64,000 nucleotides of DNA from Clostridiaceae bacterium (GCA_009911065.1 QXWR01000005.1:1-64000); one strand, 5' to 3'. Counted from the stretch's first letter, positions 1-10,062 are shown. Notes: generated by a model not told the origin, from the sequence alone. A program made the numbers and translations.

Positions 1-10
1 TTCTGTCGCG

Positions 11-38
11 CACCCGCATAGCGGGTGGTTTTTTGTTT
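11..38 (+). terminator. Hairpin followed by T-run at window edge
   Basis: CACCCGC and GCGGGTG form a perfect 7-bp stem around a 3-base loop, followed by six T residues. It reads as an intrinsic terminator for a plus-strand gene left of the window. The bases just before it (3-14) resemble the inside of the dispersed repeat at 24263-24339, so it may belong to a repeat element. Confidence 0.5.
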
Positions 39-103
39 CGCATGTCTCCGTTTTTCGGATCAGCGAAAAACTCCTACATGCTCAACAGGCTAAAGCCTAC
101 AAT

Positions 104-162
104 AAATAAGAAGTCAAAAAAACCACCAGTTTATCGCTGGCGGTTTTTTTGACTTCTTATTT
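104..162. terminator. Long near-perfect hairpin, bidirectional terminator
   Basis: Two 26-base arms (104-129 and 137-162) pair with a single mismatch around a 7-base loop. A-runs on one side and T-runs on the other make it a terminator in both directions. It sits 11 bases past the stop of the minus-strand chemoreceptor gene, which it most likely terminates. Confidence 0.85.
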
Positions 163-172
163 GTGATTGTTG

Positions 173-1858
173 TTATCTTGTAAACTGGAATTGTCCTACC
201 AGGTTCTTCAAAATATTGGCCTGACCAGACAGCTCCTCGCTGGCAGCTGCGCTTTCCTGGGCTGTGGCAGAATTGGTCTGTACCACGCTGGAAATCTGAT
301 CAATTCCAGTCGTTACCTGAGAAACTGCATAAGACTGTTCTTCCGTAGCATCAGAAATAAGGGTAACTGCATCCAAAATTTTCTTTGCGCTTTCCACTAC
401 ATTCTGCAAAGCTCTCTCAGTCTCGTCAGACAATTTACTGCCTTCCTCCACAGCTTTGACGGTCTCTTCAATCAAAGTAGCGCTGCTCTTAGATGCCTCC
501 TGAGACTTAGTAGCCAGATTTCTTACTTCATCGGCAACAACTGCAAAGCCTTTGCCTGCACTGCCAGCCCGTGCTGCTTCCACAGCGGCATTCAAAGCCA
601 GGATGTTTGTCTGGAATGCAATGTCTTCAATGGTCTTGATTACTTTTCCAATTTCTTTTGACTTATTATTGATTGCTCCCATAGCGTTCATCAGATCATC
701 CATATGGCCAGAGCAGACCTGAATCAGCTCATTGGACTGGTAGTTCTCATTCTTTGCAGTTTTCGCATGATCAGCAGTAGCTTCAATCTTGGTTGAAATC
801 TCTTTAATGGTTGCAGCCAGCTCTTCAACCGAAGAAGCCTGTTCCGTAGCGCCCTGGGCAAGGGCCTGTGCGCCGCTGGAAACCTGTCCGCCACCGGAAT
901 TAACCTGGTCCGCCGCCAGATCAATCTGCTGGAGAGTCTCGCTTAAACGGTTTTTTAACCGACGCATGGAAGTCAAAATGCTGTTAAAGGAACCTACATA
1001 ATATTGTTCTGCTCTGGTATGTACGGTAAAATCACCTGCAGCCATTTGATCCAATAAATAATCTACATCTTTAATAATGTTTTTCAGAGCATCAACCAAT
1101 GTGCGGATACTGCCTGCCAACAGACCGATTTCATCATCAGAAACATAGTTGACTTTCGCATCTAAATCTCCCTGCGCAACCAAAGTGGCAGCTTGCTCCA
1201 ATTCCTGAACGGGAACAATAATCTGACGGGTCAGCACATTGATAAAAACAATAATTACCACGATTGAAAAAATAAAAATCGAGATAGTAATAACAATAGC
1301 AATGGCTTTGGCACGCTGTCCCTGGTTGTATTCCTCATCGATCTGGTCGTCTACATCTTGTGTCAAATCTACCAGGGAAAGTCTGACTTTCTCAAAGCTG
1401 TCATGATATTCATTCTTATAAATGTCAAAGGCACGGGCATTGCCTTCGGTGGTGAACTTGTATGCCTCCTCCAAAATTTGTTTCCGGTAAGCAGTTACAT
1501 TAGTCAGTTCCTGCAAAATGTTATCCACCTGCGGTTTGAACTGAGGGGCAACGGTCAGCAGATCCTGCAGTGCCTGGTCCAGGGAACCCCGTTCTTCCAA
1601 CATTGTGGCTTCTACGCTTTTTAACTCCGCATCTGTCATAACTACTGTGGCTTCCAGCGCCATCTTTTCCGTTGCCTGAATGGCACGTCTGGCAGTCCAC
1701 AGATAGTTGATGCTTGGAATTGACTCTGTGGCAAATTTGTTTGCAATGCCGTCCATTGTCTGAATGGATAGCAGCGCTGTAATGCCAAGTGCCAGCGTCA
1801 TAACTAGTATGGCGCCAAAGGCAATTAGAAGCTTGATGGAAATTTTCAGGTTCTTCAT
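173..1858 (-). CDS. Methyl-accepting chemotaxis protein
   Basis: A 561-residue transmembrane chemoreceptor that should pass ligand signals to CheA/CheW. Seen in order: a first membrane helix (about residues 9-31), an extracytoplasmic helical sensor region (about 32-185, four-helix-bundle type), a second membrane helix (about 186-210), a HAMP linker, and a long cytoplasmic coiled coil. The conserved hairpin tip contains [18 protein letters not shown], the CheA/CheW contact region. The start is set by GGGAGGAAG upstream of the ATG. It stands alone, with no che or flagellar genes nearby, and the ligand cannot be read from the sequence. It ends at a strong bidirectional terminator. Confidence 0.95.
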   Translation of the reverse strand: MKNLKISIKLLIAFGAILVMTLALGITALLSIQTMDGIANKFATESIPSINYLWTARRAIQATEKMALEATVVMTDAELKSVEATMLEERGSLDQALQDLLTVAPQFKPQVDNILQELTNVTAYRKQILEEAYKFTTEGNARAFDIYKNEYHDSFEKVRLSLVDLTQDVDDQIDEEYNQGQRAKAIAIVITISIFIFSIVVIIVFINVLTRQIIVPVQELEQAATLVAQGDLDAKVNYVSDDEIGLLAGSIRTLVDALKNIIKDVDYLLDQMAAGDFTVHTRAEQYYVGSFNSILTSMRRLKNRLSETLQQIDLAADQVNSGGGQVSSGAQALAQGATEQASSVEELAATIKEISTKIEATADHAKTAKNENYQSNELIQVCSGHMDDLMNAMGAINNKSKEIGKVIKTIEDIAFQTNILALNAAVEAARAGSAGKGFAVVADEVRNLATKSQEASKSSATLIEETVKAVEEGSKLSDETERALQNVVESAKKILDAVTLISDATEEQSYAVSQVTTGIDQISSVVQTNSATAQESAAASEELSGQANILKNLVGQFQFTR

Positions 1859-1932
1859 GATTCTTTCTTCCTCCCTTAGTCGTACATTTTAGTAATTGGA
1901 TTTTGGTGAATGCCAAAAAGCATTCCTGTTTT

Positions 1933-1977
1933 GAGCGGTAACTCATCTGACGGAATTAAATTTTTTCAGTTACGCTC
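1933..1977. repeat. Hairpin related to dispersed repeat
   Basis: GAGCGGTAACT and AGTTACGCTC pair with one bulge. The right half of this hairpin resembles the right half of the hairpin at 24220-24259: both run through a CGG-AAT-AAA-TTTT core into CAG-TACGCTC. It lies in the 5' leader of the chemoreceptor gene, so it would be transcribed with it. Confidence 0.4.
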
Positions 1978-1988
1978 ACTTATTAAAT

Positions 1989-2026
1989 ATGTTAGCACAA
2001 TTTTACTAAACAGTAAAGTTCTTTAC
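1989..2026 (-). promoter_or_regulatory. Candidate promoter with overlapping dyad for the chemoreceptor
   Basis: On the minus strand TTTACT (2012-2017) and TAACAT (1989-1994) are 17 bp apart. A perfect 14-bp dyad, GTAAAGTTCTTTAC (2013-2026), overlaps the -35 and could be an operator. The rest of the gene-free stretch 1859-2250 is very AT-rich and shows no reading frame I can support. Confidence 0.35.
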
Positions 2027-2250
2027 ACAATAATTCTGTTTGAATTTTTATATTAATTTACTTTTTATCTTACTAAAATATACAAAAAAATATAATATTT
2101 CACTTTTTTACCCAAAAAATACAAATATTCATACTAATTAAATTTTTCTTGAAAGGAAATTGTATTGGATATATAATGATATGGTGATACCCGAATCAAA
2201 AGGTCTTAAATCCGATTGATCCTTGAAATACTTAAAAGAGAGGTAAAACT

Positions 2251-2652
2251 GTGAAATGGTTTAAAAGAATCATCCTAATAATTTTGCTTTTGTCAATCCT
2301 GCTCATTTTGGCACTTATTTTATTTGAAATTTTTGGAATGTTTGCCAATCACTTGACCACAGACCGTCAGACAAAGAAACTTACATCCGATTTGGAACGG
2401 GAAATTTCAGACATTGAAATTATCCGCGTAGACGCAATAACCGGAAATACGTCCGGAACCGGAAATCATGTAGAATGTATGTCTGTCATTGCCTTTTCAA
2501 CAGAATTGACCAAAAGCGAGATAGAAGATTTTCTCTCGAAGTATTATACCTTTGATGACTGTGACTGTTTTGTGGAAATGCAGGAGAACGGTTCTTATAT
2601 ATTTCATCTGGTAAGATCTGCTCCTTTTCCCGATAACATAGAGGGACATTAA
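2251..2652 (+). CDS. Small membrane-anchored protein, unknown function
   Basis: I do not recognise this 133-residue protein. It starts at GTG behind GAGAGG, has one hydrophobic helix at about residues 5-30 (rich in Ile and Leu, no cysteine lipobox), then a soluble region of about 100 residues that would lie outside the membrane. The soluble part has an acidic stretch around 85-105 and the pair Cys-Asp-Cys. It is monocistronic between the chemoreceptor leader and the miaB promoter. The coding call rests on the ribosome-binding site and membrane-anchor architecture, not on family recognition. Confidence 0.65.
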   Translation: MKWFKRIILIILLLSILLILALILFEIFGMFANHLTTDRQTKKLTSDLEREISDIEIIRVDAITGNTSGTGNHVECMSVIAFSTELTKSEIEDFLSKYYTFDDCDCFVEMQENGSYIFHLVRSAPFPDNIEGH

Positions 2653-2701
2653 TAAGGATGGAGAAAGAAGGTTCATGGGTAGGCGCATGGTTCCTTAGGT
2701 A

Positions 2702-2730
2702 TTGTCGTTTTTGGCAATTTATGCTATAAT
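2702..2730 (+). promoter_or_regulatory. Promoter of the miaB-mutS-mutL operon
   Basis: TTGTCG (2702-2707) and TATAAT (2725-2730) are 17 bp apart, with an extended -10 TG at 2722-2723. It points to miaB. The expected transcript start falls near 2737, giving a leader of about 150 nt that contains the 2760-2775 palindrome. Confidence 0.7.
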
Positions 2731-2759
2731 AGTCGGGATTGAGAGAAGAAAAAAGAGAA

Positions 2760-2775
2760 TGTTTCATGTGAAACC
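2760..2775. promoter_or_regulatory. parS-like palindrome
   Basis: TGTTTCATGTGAAACC matches the ParB-binding consensus TGTTTCACGTGAAACA at 14 of 16 positions, including the whole GTTTCA/TGAAAC dyad. It could be a ParB site or a chance palindrome in the miaB leader. No parA or parB is in the window. Confidence 0.4.
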
Positions 2776-2889
2776 TGTCAGATAATAGAAGGGAAAATCA
2801 GAAAATGTCGAATCAAATTAAAACGATGTGAATAAAAATAAGATTATTTTTGTGCATTATATGATAGAAAGGGAGAAAAGTCAAGGAAA

Positions 2890-4338
2890 ATGTATCAGGA
2901 AATGGATTTCGATAAAATTGATATAAGTTCAGAACCTCCAGTTGTAGAACCGGCCAGACAGTACTACTTCATGGCAAAATGCCGGGAATGGGTAAAGGGA
3001 TTTGAACAAAGAAACCATCGTCTGCCCTGTGCCAGCGTGGTCAATATGGGATGTCAGATGAATGCCAGAGATTCCGAAAAGCTGCGGGGGATTCTTCTTG
3101 AGGCAGGATTTGAGATGGCCGAAGAGGAGAAGGGAGATTTTGTTCTGTACAATACCTGTACAGTCCGGGATAATGCCAATCAGAAAGTATATGGACATTT
3201 GGGAGCGCTTCATTCCCGAAAGAAGAAAAATCCCTCCTTAAAGATTGCTTTATGCGGTTGTATGATGCAGGAACCGAAGGTGGTGGAACGGATTCGCACC
3301 ACCTATTCCTTTGTAGATTTGATTTTTGGCACTCACAATATATTTAAGCTGGCAGAACTTTTGTACCGCGCTCTGACAGAAAAAAAGATGGTAATAGATG
3401 TATGGGAGTCCACAGACCAGATTGTGGAAGAACTTCCTTCCAATCGGAAATATCCCTTTAAATCCGGGGTAAATATTATGTATGGCTGCAACAATTTTTG
3501 TAGCTATTGTATTGTACCCTATGTGCGGGGAAGAGAGAGAAGCCGCAGCCCCCAGGAGATTCTCTCGGAGATTGAAAAACTTGCTGGAGACGGGGTCAAA
3601 GAAGTGATGCTTTTGGGACAAAATGTAAATTCTTACGGAAAGACTTTAAAAGAGCCGGTAAGCTTTGCATCTCTTTTGCGGCAGGTTAGCCAGATTGAGG
3701 GAATTGAGCGGATTCGCTTTATGACTTCTCACCCAAAAGATCTTTCCGATGAACTGATTGAAACCATGGGGGATTGTAACAAGATTTGCCGCCATTTGCA
3801 TCTGCCCCTTCAGTCGGGAAGCAGTCGGATTTTGCAGCAGATGAACCGGCATTATACCAAGGAACAGTATTTGGAATTAACCAGACGAATCCGGAATTGT
3901 ATGCCAGATATTTCCCTTACCACAGATATCATTGTTGGATTTCCCGGAGAGACCGAAGAAGACTTTCAGGAGACTTTGGATGTGGTCCGGCAAGTCCGAT
4001 TTGACAGTGCCTTTACGTTTCTTTATTCCAAACGAACCGGTACTCCTGCTGCATCCATGGAAGATCAGGTGCCGGAAGCGGTGATGAAAGAGCGGTTTGA
4101 CCGATTGCTTCAGGAAGTGCAGAAAATCGCTTTTCAAGTGTGCAGACGAGAAGCAGGAATGGTAAAAGACGTACTGGTAGAATGTGTCAATGATCACCAA
4201 AAAGGTTATGTGAGCGGGAGAATGGGAAACAATCTGATGGTACATTTTCCAGGAGACCCTTCCCTGATTGGCCAAATCGTCCCGGTGGAACTTGTGGAAG
4301 CCAGAGGATTTTATTATATGGGAAAAATGAAACATTAG
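2890..4338 (+). CDS. miaB: tRNA-2-methylthio-N6-dimethylallyladenosine synthase
   Basis: This radical-SAM methylthiotransferase adds the 2-methylthio group to i6A37 of tRNAs, acting after MiaA, which is encoded later in the same run. At 482 residues it is slightly longer than usual because of an N-terminal extension of about 45 residues. The auxiliary cluster cysteines are Cys55, Cys90 and Cys124. The radical-SAM CxxxCxxC is Cys200, Cys204 and Cys207 (YGCNNFCSYC). A TRAM RNA-binding domain occupies roughly the last 65 residues. mutS follows after 49 bp, so the two are probably cotranscribed. Confidence 0.97.
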   Translation: MYQEMDFDKIDISSEPPVVEPARQYYFMAKCREWVKGFEQRNHRLPCASVVNMGCQMNARDSEKLRGILLEAGFEMAEEEKGDFVLYNTCTVRDNANQKVYGHLGALHSRKKKNPSLKIALCGCMMQEPKVVERIRTTYSFVDLIFGTHNIFKLAELLYRALTEKKMVIDVWESTDQIVEELPSNRKYPFKSGVNIMYGCNNFCSYCIVPYVRGRERSRSPQEILSEIEKLAGDGVKEVMLLGQNVNSYGKTLKEPVSFASLLRQVSQIEGIERIRFMTSHPKDLSDELIETMGDCNKICRHLHLPLQSGSSRILQQMNRHYTKEQYLELTRRIRNCMPDISLTTDIIVGFPGETEEDFQETLDVVRQVRFDSAFTFLYSKRTGTPAASMEDQVPEAVMKERFDRLLQEVQKIAFQVCRREAGMVKDVLVECVNDHQKGYVSGRMGNNLMVHFPGDPSLIGQIVPVELVEARGFYYMGKMKH

Positions 4339-4387
4339 AGTGTGAAAACAGGAAACCTGAAAAAGGGCGAAAGGAACGAAAAGAAGA

Positions 4388-7063
4388 ATGAGCGGATTAT
4401 CGCCTATGATGACCCAGTACGTAGAGACAAAGAATCAATATAAAGATTGTATTCTTTTTTACCGTCTGGGCGATTTTTATGAAATGTTCTTTGAAGACGC
4501 CAAAACCGTATCCAAAGAACTGGAACTTACTTTGACTGGAAAAGAATGTGGATTAGAGGAACGCGCACCAATGTGTGGCGTTCCTTATCATGCTGTGGAT
4601 TCTTATTTGACCCGTCTGGTACAAAAAGGATATAAAGTGGCTATCGCTGAGCAGATGGAAGACCCAAAGCTTGCCAAAGGACTGGTGAAACGGGAAGTAA
4701 TCCGCGTAGTCACTCCAGGCACCATCACCAGCAGTCAGGCTTTAGACGAGACAAAAAATAATTATCTCATGGGAATTGTTTACCTGGGAGAAAAGCTGGG
4801 CGTTTCAGCAGCCGATATTACCACAGGAGATTTTCTGGTGACAGAGGTCACATCCGAACGGTCTCTTTTGGATGAAATCAACAAGTTTTCCCCCTCGGAA
4901 ATTATCTGCAATGACGCCTTTTCCATGTCAGGCATTCAACTGGAAGAAATTCGAAATCGCTATCATTTTACCATTTCTTCCCTGGATTCCCGTTTTTTTC
5001 AGGAAGAAGGGTGCCGCCGGGTGCTTCAGGAGCATTTTAAGGTAAAAACACTGGATGGGCTTGGTCTTGGAGACTATGATAGTGGGATGATTGCCGCTGG
5101 GGCAGTGCTGCAATATTTGTATGAAACTCAGAAAATCACCCTGGGACATATGACTTCTCTCATTCCTTATTCCACCGGCAATTATATGGTGCTGGATTCT
5201 TCTACCAGACGGAATCTGGAGCTTTTGGAGACCATGCGGGAAAAACAAAAACGGGGCAGTCTTTTGTGGGTGCTGGACAAGACCCACACAGCCATGGGAG
5301 CACGTCTTTTGCGCACCTGGCTGGAACAGCCCTTGATTGACCGGAATGAGATTTTAAACCGCCAGCAGGCAGTGGAAGAGTTAAATTTAAACTACATTGG
5401 AAGAGAAGAGCTGGGAGAGTACTTAAATCCCATTTACGATCTGGAAAGGCTCATTGGACGCATCAGTTACAAGACCGCCAATCCCAGAGACCTGCTGGCA
5501 TTTTCCAACTCAATCGCCATGATTCCCCACATCAAAAAGCTTCTTGGGGAGTTTACTTGCGAAAATTTGAAACATTTACAGGAAGAGCTGGACCCTTTGG
5601 AAGAACTGTGTGACGAAATTCGCAGAGGCATTGTGGAGGAGCCGCCAGTGTCCATCCGGGAAGGGGGAATCATTCGGGATGGTTATAACGAAGAGGCGGA
5701 CCGGCTGCGCCATGCCAAGACAGAAGGAAAAACCTGGCTGGCACAGTTGGAGACAAGGGAGCGGGAAAAAACCGGAATCAAAAATTTAAAGATCAAGTAT
5801 AATAAGGTTTTCGGGTATTATTTTGAAGTGACCAATTCGTTCAAAGATCTGGTGCCAGACTACTTTGTGCGGAAACAGACTTTGACCAACGCAGAACGGT
5901 ATATGACCGATGAATTAAAAGAGTTGGAAGATGTGATTCTTGGCGCAGAGGACAAACTGTTTTTGCTGGAATATGAACTGTTTTGTCAAGTGCGGGATCG
6001 GATTGGGGCAGAAGTAGTGCGGATTCAGAAGACGGCACGGGCTTTGGCAGCAGTCGATGTGTATGTGTCTCTCTCCACCGTTGCCACCCGGAATAACTAC
6101 GCAAAGCCTTCCATGAATGAAAAGGGAATCATTCAAATCAAAGGCGGACGCCACCCGGTTGTGGAAAAAATGATGGGCAACGATCTGTTTGTGTCCAACG
6201 ATACCTATTTGGATAATGGAAAAAATCGGATTTCCATTATAACGGGTCCCAACATGGCGGGAAAGTCCACCTACATGCGTCAGACGGCCCTGATTGTGCT
6301 GATGGCGCAGATTGGAAGCTTTGTGCCGGCAGACTCTGCCAATATTGGAATCTGTGACCGGATTTTTACCCGGGTGGGGGCGTCGGATGATCTTGCCTCA
6401 GGTCAGAGCACCTTTATGGTAGAAATGACAGAGGTGGCAAATATTCTTCGGAATGCAACCCGAAGCAGCCTCTTAATATTAGATGAGATTGGCAGGGGAA
6501 CCAGCACCTTTGACGGCCTTAGCATTGCCTGGGCAGTAGTAGAACATATCAGCAACACAAAACTTTTGGGGGCAAAGACCTTGTTTGCCACTCATTACCA
6601 TGAACTGACCGAGCTGGAAGGAATTATCAGCGGAGTCAATAATTACTGTATTGCAGTAAAAGAAAAAGGTGATGATATTGTATTTCTGCGGCGGATTGTA
6701 CGGGGCGGAGCTGACAAAAGCTATGGGATTCAGGTGGCAAAGCTTGCGGGAGTGCCGGATTCGGTGATTTCCCGTGCCAAAGAGCTGGTGGAAGAACTGG
6801 TGGCCTCTGATTTAACTTCCAGGACCAGGGAGATTGCCCAGGTCAGCGCTGCCACTGTAGGGCGAAAACCAGTGGCCAAACCAGATGATGTGGAGTTAAG
6901 CCAGCTGACTTTATTTGACACGGTTCGGGAAGATGATATTATCAAAGAGCTGAAAGAACTGGAGCTGGGGCAAATGACGCCCATTGATGCGCTGAATGTT
7001 CTGTATCGGTTTCAGACCAAATTGAATAACCGATGGGAAGCCGCGTCAGAAGAAAAACATTAA
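4388..7063 (+). CDS. mutS: DNA mismatch repair protein MutS
   Basis: An 891-residue MutS1, which recognises mismatches and works with MutL. The N-terminal mismatch-binding domain shows the Phe-x-Glu motif within GDFYEMF. Connector, lever and clamp domains follow. The ATPase has Walker A GPNMAGKST at about residues 619-627 and Walker B LLILDEIGRGTSTFDG near 696. The C-terminal tail (about 790-891) is of normal length. It lies between miaB and mutL, and both mismatch-repair genes are complete, so the system appears functional. Confidence 0.98.
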   Translation: MSGLSPMMTQYVETKNQYKDCILFYRLGDFYEMFFEDAKTVSKELELTLTGKECGLEERAPMCGVPYHAVDSYLTRLVQKGYKVAIAEQMEDPKLAKGLVKREVIRVVTPGTITSSQALDETKNNYLMGIVYLGEKLGVSAADITTGDFLVTEVTSERSLLDEINKFSPSEIICNDAFSMSGIQLEEIRNRYHFTISSLDSRFFQEEGCRRVLQEHFKVKTLDGLGLGDYDSGMIAAGAVLQYLYETQKITLGHMTSLIPYSTGNYMVLDSSTRRNLELLETMREKQKRGSLLWVLDKTHTAMGARLLRTWLEQPLIDRNEILNRQQAVEELNLNYIGREELGEYLNPIYDLERLIGRISYKTANPRDLLAFSNSIAMIPHIKKLLGEFTCENLKHLQEELDPLEELCDEIRRGIVEEPPVSIREGGIIRDGYNEEADRLRHAKTEGKTWLAQLETREREKTGIKNLKIKYNKVFGYYFEVTNSFKDLVPDYFVRKQTLTNAERYMTDELKELEDVILGAEDKLFLLEYELFCQVRDRIGAEVVRIQKTARALAAVDVYVSLSTVATRNNYAKPSMNEKGIIQIKGGRHPVVEKMMGNDLFVSNDTYLDNGKNRISIITGPNMAGKSTYMRQTALIVLMAQIGSFVPADSANIGICDRIFTRVGASDDLASGQSTFMVEMTEVANILRNATRSSLLILDEIGRGTSTFDGLSIAWAVVEHISNTKLLGAKTLFATHYHELTELEGIISGVNNYCIAVKEKGDDIVFLRRIVRGGADKSYGIQVAKLAGVPDSVISRAKELVEELVASDLTSRTREIAQVSAATVGRKPVAKPDDVELSQLTLFDTVREDDIIKELKELELGQMTPIDALNVLYRFQTKLNNRWEAASEEKH

Positions 7064-7066
7064 TTG

Positions 7067-7091
7067 GTTTACATAAAATTATTATGTAAAC
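7067..7091. repeat. Palindromic hairpin in the mutS-mutL gap
   Basis: GTTTACATAA and TTATGTAAAC form a perfect 10-bp stem around a 5-base loop, with no T-run. The same stem is the core of the longer hairpin at 39978-40018, so this appears to be a dispersed palindrome. It may moderate transcription between mutS and mutL. Confidence 0.6.
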
Positions 7092-7197
7092 TTAATCTGC
7101 TGGCGACTTGGATATTTTATATCCGTTGCAAGCCTTTGACTTTTCGGAAGATTCAAAAGATTTTGACAAAATTTGATTACAAGAAAAGAGGGGGAAT

Positions 7198-9075
7198 ATG
7201 CCGAGCATTCAGGTTTTAGATCCTGGTACCATTAATAAAATTGCAGCAGGAGAGGTGATTGAACGGCCAGCTTCCGTGGTGAAAGAGCTTTTGGAAAATG
7301 CCATTGACGCCAAAGCAACCGCAGTTACTGTGGAGATTCGTGACGGGGGCATTTCCTTTATTCGGGTTACGGACAATGGATGCGGAATTGTAAAGGAGGA
7401 GATTCCCCTTGCCTTTCTCCGCCATTCCACCAGCAAAATTCGTTCCGTGGAGGATTTACTGATGGTGTCCTCTTTGGGCTTTCGGGGAGAAGCCCTTTCT
7501 AGCATCGCGGCAGTGGCGCAGGTGGAGGTCATTACCCGGACAGCAAAAAGCCTTACAGGAACCCGTTATCAAATTGAAGGAGGAGCCGAAAAGGGAGCGG
7601 AAGAGATCGGCGCTCCGGAAGGAACCACCTTTCTTGTCCGCAATCTGTTTTATAATACGCCAGTGCGGAAGAAATTTTTAAAAACTGCCATGACCGAAGG
7701 CGCTCATGTGGGAGACTTGGTGGAAAAGATTGCTCTTTCCCATCCGGAAGTTTCCATCCGGTTGATTCAAAACAATCAGAATAAACTATATACCTCTGGA
7801 AACCACAGTCTGAAAGATATTATCTATACGGTTTTTGGGCGGGAAATTACGGCGAATCTTCTGGAAGTGAAGATTTGCCATGAAGCTGTAACCATAGAAG
7901 GATACATTGGAAAACCGGTGATTGCCCGAAATAATCGTAATTTTGAAAATTACTTTATAAATGGGCGCTATATTAAAAGTAATCTGATTTCCAGAGCCAT
8001 TGAAGAAGCCTATAAACCTTTTATGATGCAGCATCGGTATCCTTTTACGATGCTGCGGTTGACGATTGAACCAGAGCTTTTGGATGTAAATGTCCATCCC
8101 ACAAAAATGGAGCTGCGGTTTCAAAACGAAGAAACCATTTACCGGGTTGTGCGGGATACCATCGCTCATATTTTAAGAGAGAAAGAACTGATTCCCACGA
8201 TGGAGCTGGAAGAAAAAAAGACAGAAGCAAAGTCTTCTCCTGGAAAGGAAAAACAGGAAAAACGTTTTCTGGCGCCAGAGCCTTTTGAGCGGGAGCGAAT
8301 GGCCCAAATACAAAAGCAAGAAGAACAGCCAATAGAAACCTCGTTCAAAACCAATGAGCTGCCAAACCAAACCAAACGAAACGATGTGGTGGAGGAAGAG
8401 TCTGTTGTTTATGGAAACTTATCCAATCCTTCCTCATTATCCCAACAACCAAAACAGCTGGATTTGTTTGAAGAACGGTTGCTGTCACCCCAATCCCGCA
8501 GCCGCCATAAGCGAATCGGGCAGCTTTTTGACACTTACTGGCTGGTGGAATTTCAAGATCAGCTCTATATCATTGATCAACATGCTGCCCATGAAAAGGT
8601 TTTGTATGAACAGACAATGGAAGCGTTTAAGGTTCGCAGTCAAACCAGCCAAATGCTGGACCCTCCTGTAATTCTCACATTAAGCGTCAAAGAAGAGGCA
8701 GCGTTTGCACGTTATAAAGATGTTTTTTCCCAAATGGGATTTGGAATTGAACCTTTTGGCGGAAGAGAATATGCCGTCCGCCAGGTTCCGGACAATCTTT
8801 TTTCCATTGCCCAAAAAGATCTGTTGATGGAAATGTTGAGTGATCTTTCCGAGGAAACCCATCTGGAAGGTTCCAAGCTGATTTACGAGCGGGTGGCCTC
8901 TTTGTCCTGCAAGGCAGCAGTAAAGGGGAATCAGACTTTGAGCGATGAGGAGGCTGACCAACTGATTGACCAGCTGCTTCATCTGGACAACCCTTATGCC
9001 TGTCCTCATGGACGCCCCACCATTATCTCCATGAGCCGCCATGAACTGGAAAAAAAGTTTAAACGAATTGTGTAG
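7198..9075 (+). CDS. mutL: DNA mismatch repair protein MutL with nicking-endonuclease motif
   Basis: A 625-residue MutL. The N-terminal GHKL ATPase is clear (ELLENAIDAKAT, DNGCGI, GFRGEALSSI). A variable linker of about 100 residues rich in Lys, Glu and Gln follows, then the C-terminal dimerisation and endonuclease domain. That domain carries the DQHAxxExxxxE motif near residue 458 (DQHAAHEKVLYE) and CPHGRP near the C-terminus, the metal-binding signature of nicking MutL proteins in bacteria without MutH. The start is preceded by AAGAGGGGG. miaA follows after 24 bp. Confidence 0.98.
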   Translation: MPSIQVLDPGTINKIAAGEVIERPASVVKELLENAIDAKATAVTVEIRDGGISFIRVTDNGCGIVKEEIPLAFLRHSTSKIRSVEDLLMVSSLGFRGEALSSIAAVAQVEVITRTAKSLTGTRYQIEGGAEKGAEEIGAPEGTTFLVRNLFYNTPVRKKFLKTAMTEGAHVGDLVEKIALSHPEVSIRLIQNNQNKLYTSGNHSLKDIIYTVFGREITANLLEVKICHEAVTIEGYIGKPVIARNNRNFENYFINGRYIKSNLISRAIEEAYKPFMMQHRYPFTMLRLTIEPELLDVNVHPTKMELRFQNEETIYRVVRDTIAHILREKELIPTMELEEKKTEAKSSPGKEKQEKRFLAPEPFERERMAQIQKQEEQPIETSFKTNELPNQTKRNDVVEEESVVYGNLSNPSSLSQQPKQLDLFEERLLSPQSRSRHKRIGQLFDTYWLVEFQDQLYIIDQHAAHEKVLYEQTMEAFKVRSQTSQMLDPPVILTLSVKEEAAFARYKDVFSQMGFGIEPFGGREYAVRQVPDNLFSIAQKDLLMEMLSDLSEETHLEGSKLIYERVASLSCKAAVKGNQTLSDEEADQLIDQLLHLDNPYACPHGRPTIISMSRHELEKKFKRIV

Positions 9076-9099
9076 AAACAGAAAAGGAATCATTCATTT

Positions 9100-10062
9100 A
9101 TGAAGCAGCCATTGATTATTTTAACCGGTCCCACAGCAGTAGGAAAAACTTCCCTTTCCATCGGTTTGGCAAAAGCGGTTGGGGGAGAGATAATCAGTGC
9201 AGATTCCATGCAGGTATACCGACATATGGATATTGGATCTGCAAAGATTACATCCAGAGAAATGGATGGAATTTCCCATCATCTGATTGATGTACTGGAC
9301 CCCAGGGAAGAATTTAATGTGGTCCGGTTTCAGACGATGGCCAAAAAAGCCATGGAAGAAATTTATGACCGGGGGCATATTCCAATTGTTACCGGAGGAA
9401 CCGGATTTTACATTCAGGCCCTCCTATATGATGTGGATTTTAAAGAAAATGACGGAAGCAGTGAAATTCGCCAAAAATTAGAGCAGCTGTGTGAAGAGAA
9501 AGGAAAGGAATATCTTCACCATATTTTGCAGGAGATTGACCCGGAATCTGCCAGACAGATTCATGCAAACAATCGGAAGCGTGTAATACGGGCCATTGAG
9601 TACTATCAAATGACCGGACAGCCTATATCCCAACATAATCAGACTGAGCGGGAGAAGACTTCCCCTTATGGATTCTCTTATTTTGTCCTTAACTGTGACC
9701 GGGGATTGCTTTATCAGAAAATCGATCAGCGGGTGGATGAGATGATGGCCGCCGGACTTGTAGAAGAAGTGAAAAATCTGCAGAAAATGGGATGCCATCG
9801 GGGAATGGTATCCATGCAGGGACTGGGATATAAAGAGATTTTAGATTATCTGGACGGAAGATACGATTTGGAAGAAGCCGTCCGGGTGCTCAAACGGGAT
9901 ACCCGCCATTTTGCCAAAAGACAGATTACCTGGTTTAAAAGAGAGCGGGATGTCCGGTGGGTGAATCTGGAAGAATTTGCCTTTGACTCGTCAAAAATTT
10001 TAGCACATATTTTACAAGAATGGAAAGGAATTTTTGATAATGGAACTGGAACAAATGTATGA
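9100..10062 (+). CDS. miaA: tRNA dimethylallyltransferase
   Basis: A 320-residue enzyme that transfers the dimethylallyl group to A37 of tRNAs reading UNN codons, making the substrate for MiaB. The P-loop is GPTAVGKTS at the N-terminus, followed by the typical SADSMQVYRHMDIGSAK segment and the later MQGLGYKE and ITWFKRE motifs. Length is normal for the family. Its last 23 bases overlap the next gene, implying translational coupling. Confidence 0.97.
   Translation: MKQPLIILTGPTAVGKTSLSIGLAKAVGGEIISADSMQVYRHMDIGSAKITSREMDGISHHLIDVLDPREEFNVVRFQTMAKKAMEEIYDRGHIPIVTGGTGFYIQALLYDVDFKENDGSSEIRQKLEQLCEEKGKEYLHHILQEIDPESARQIHANNRKRVIRAIEYYQMTGQPISQHNQTEREKTSPYGFSYFVLNCDRGLLYQKIDQRVDEMMAAGLVEEVKNLQKMGCHRGMVSMQGLGYKEILDYLDGRYDLEEAVRVLKRDTRHFAKRQITWFKRERDVRWVNLEEFAFDSSKILAHILQEWKGIFDNGTGTNV

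Noticed and set aside
6730-6984. Minus-strand Ser-rich frame within mutS
   Set aside because: Shadow frame opposite a strongly conserved gene, with no start signal.
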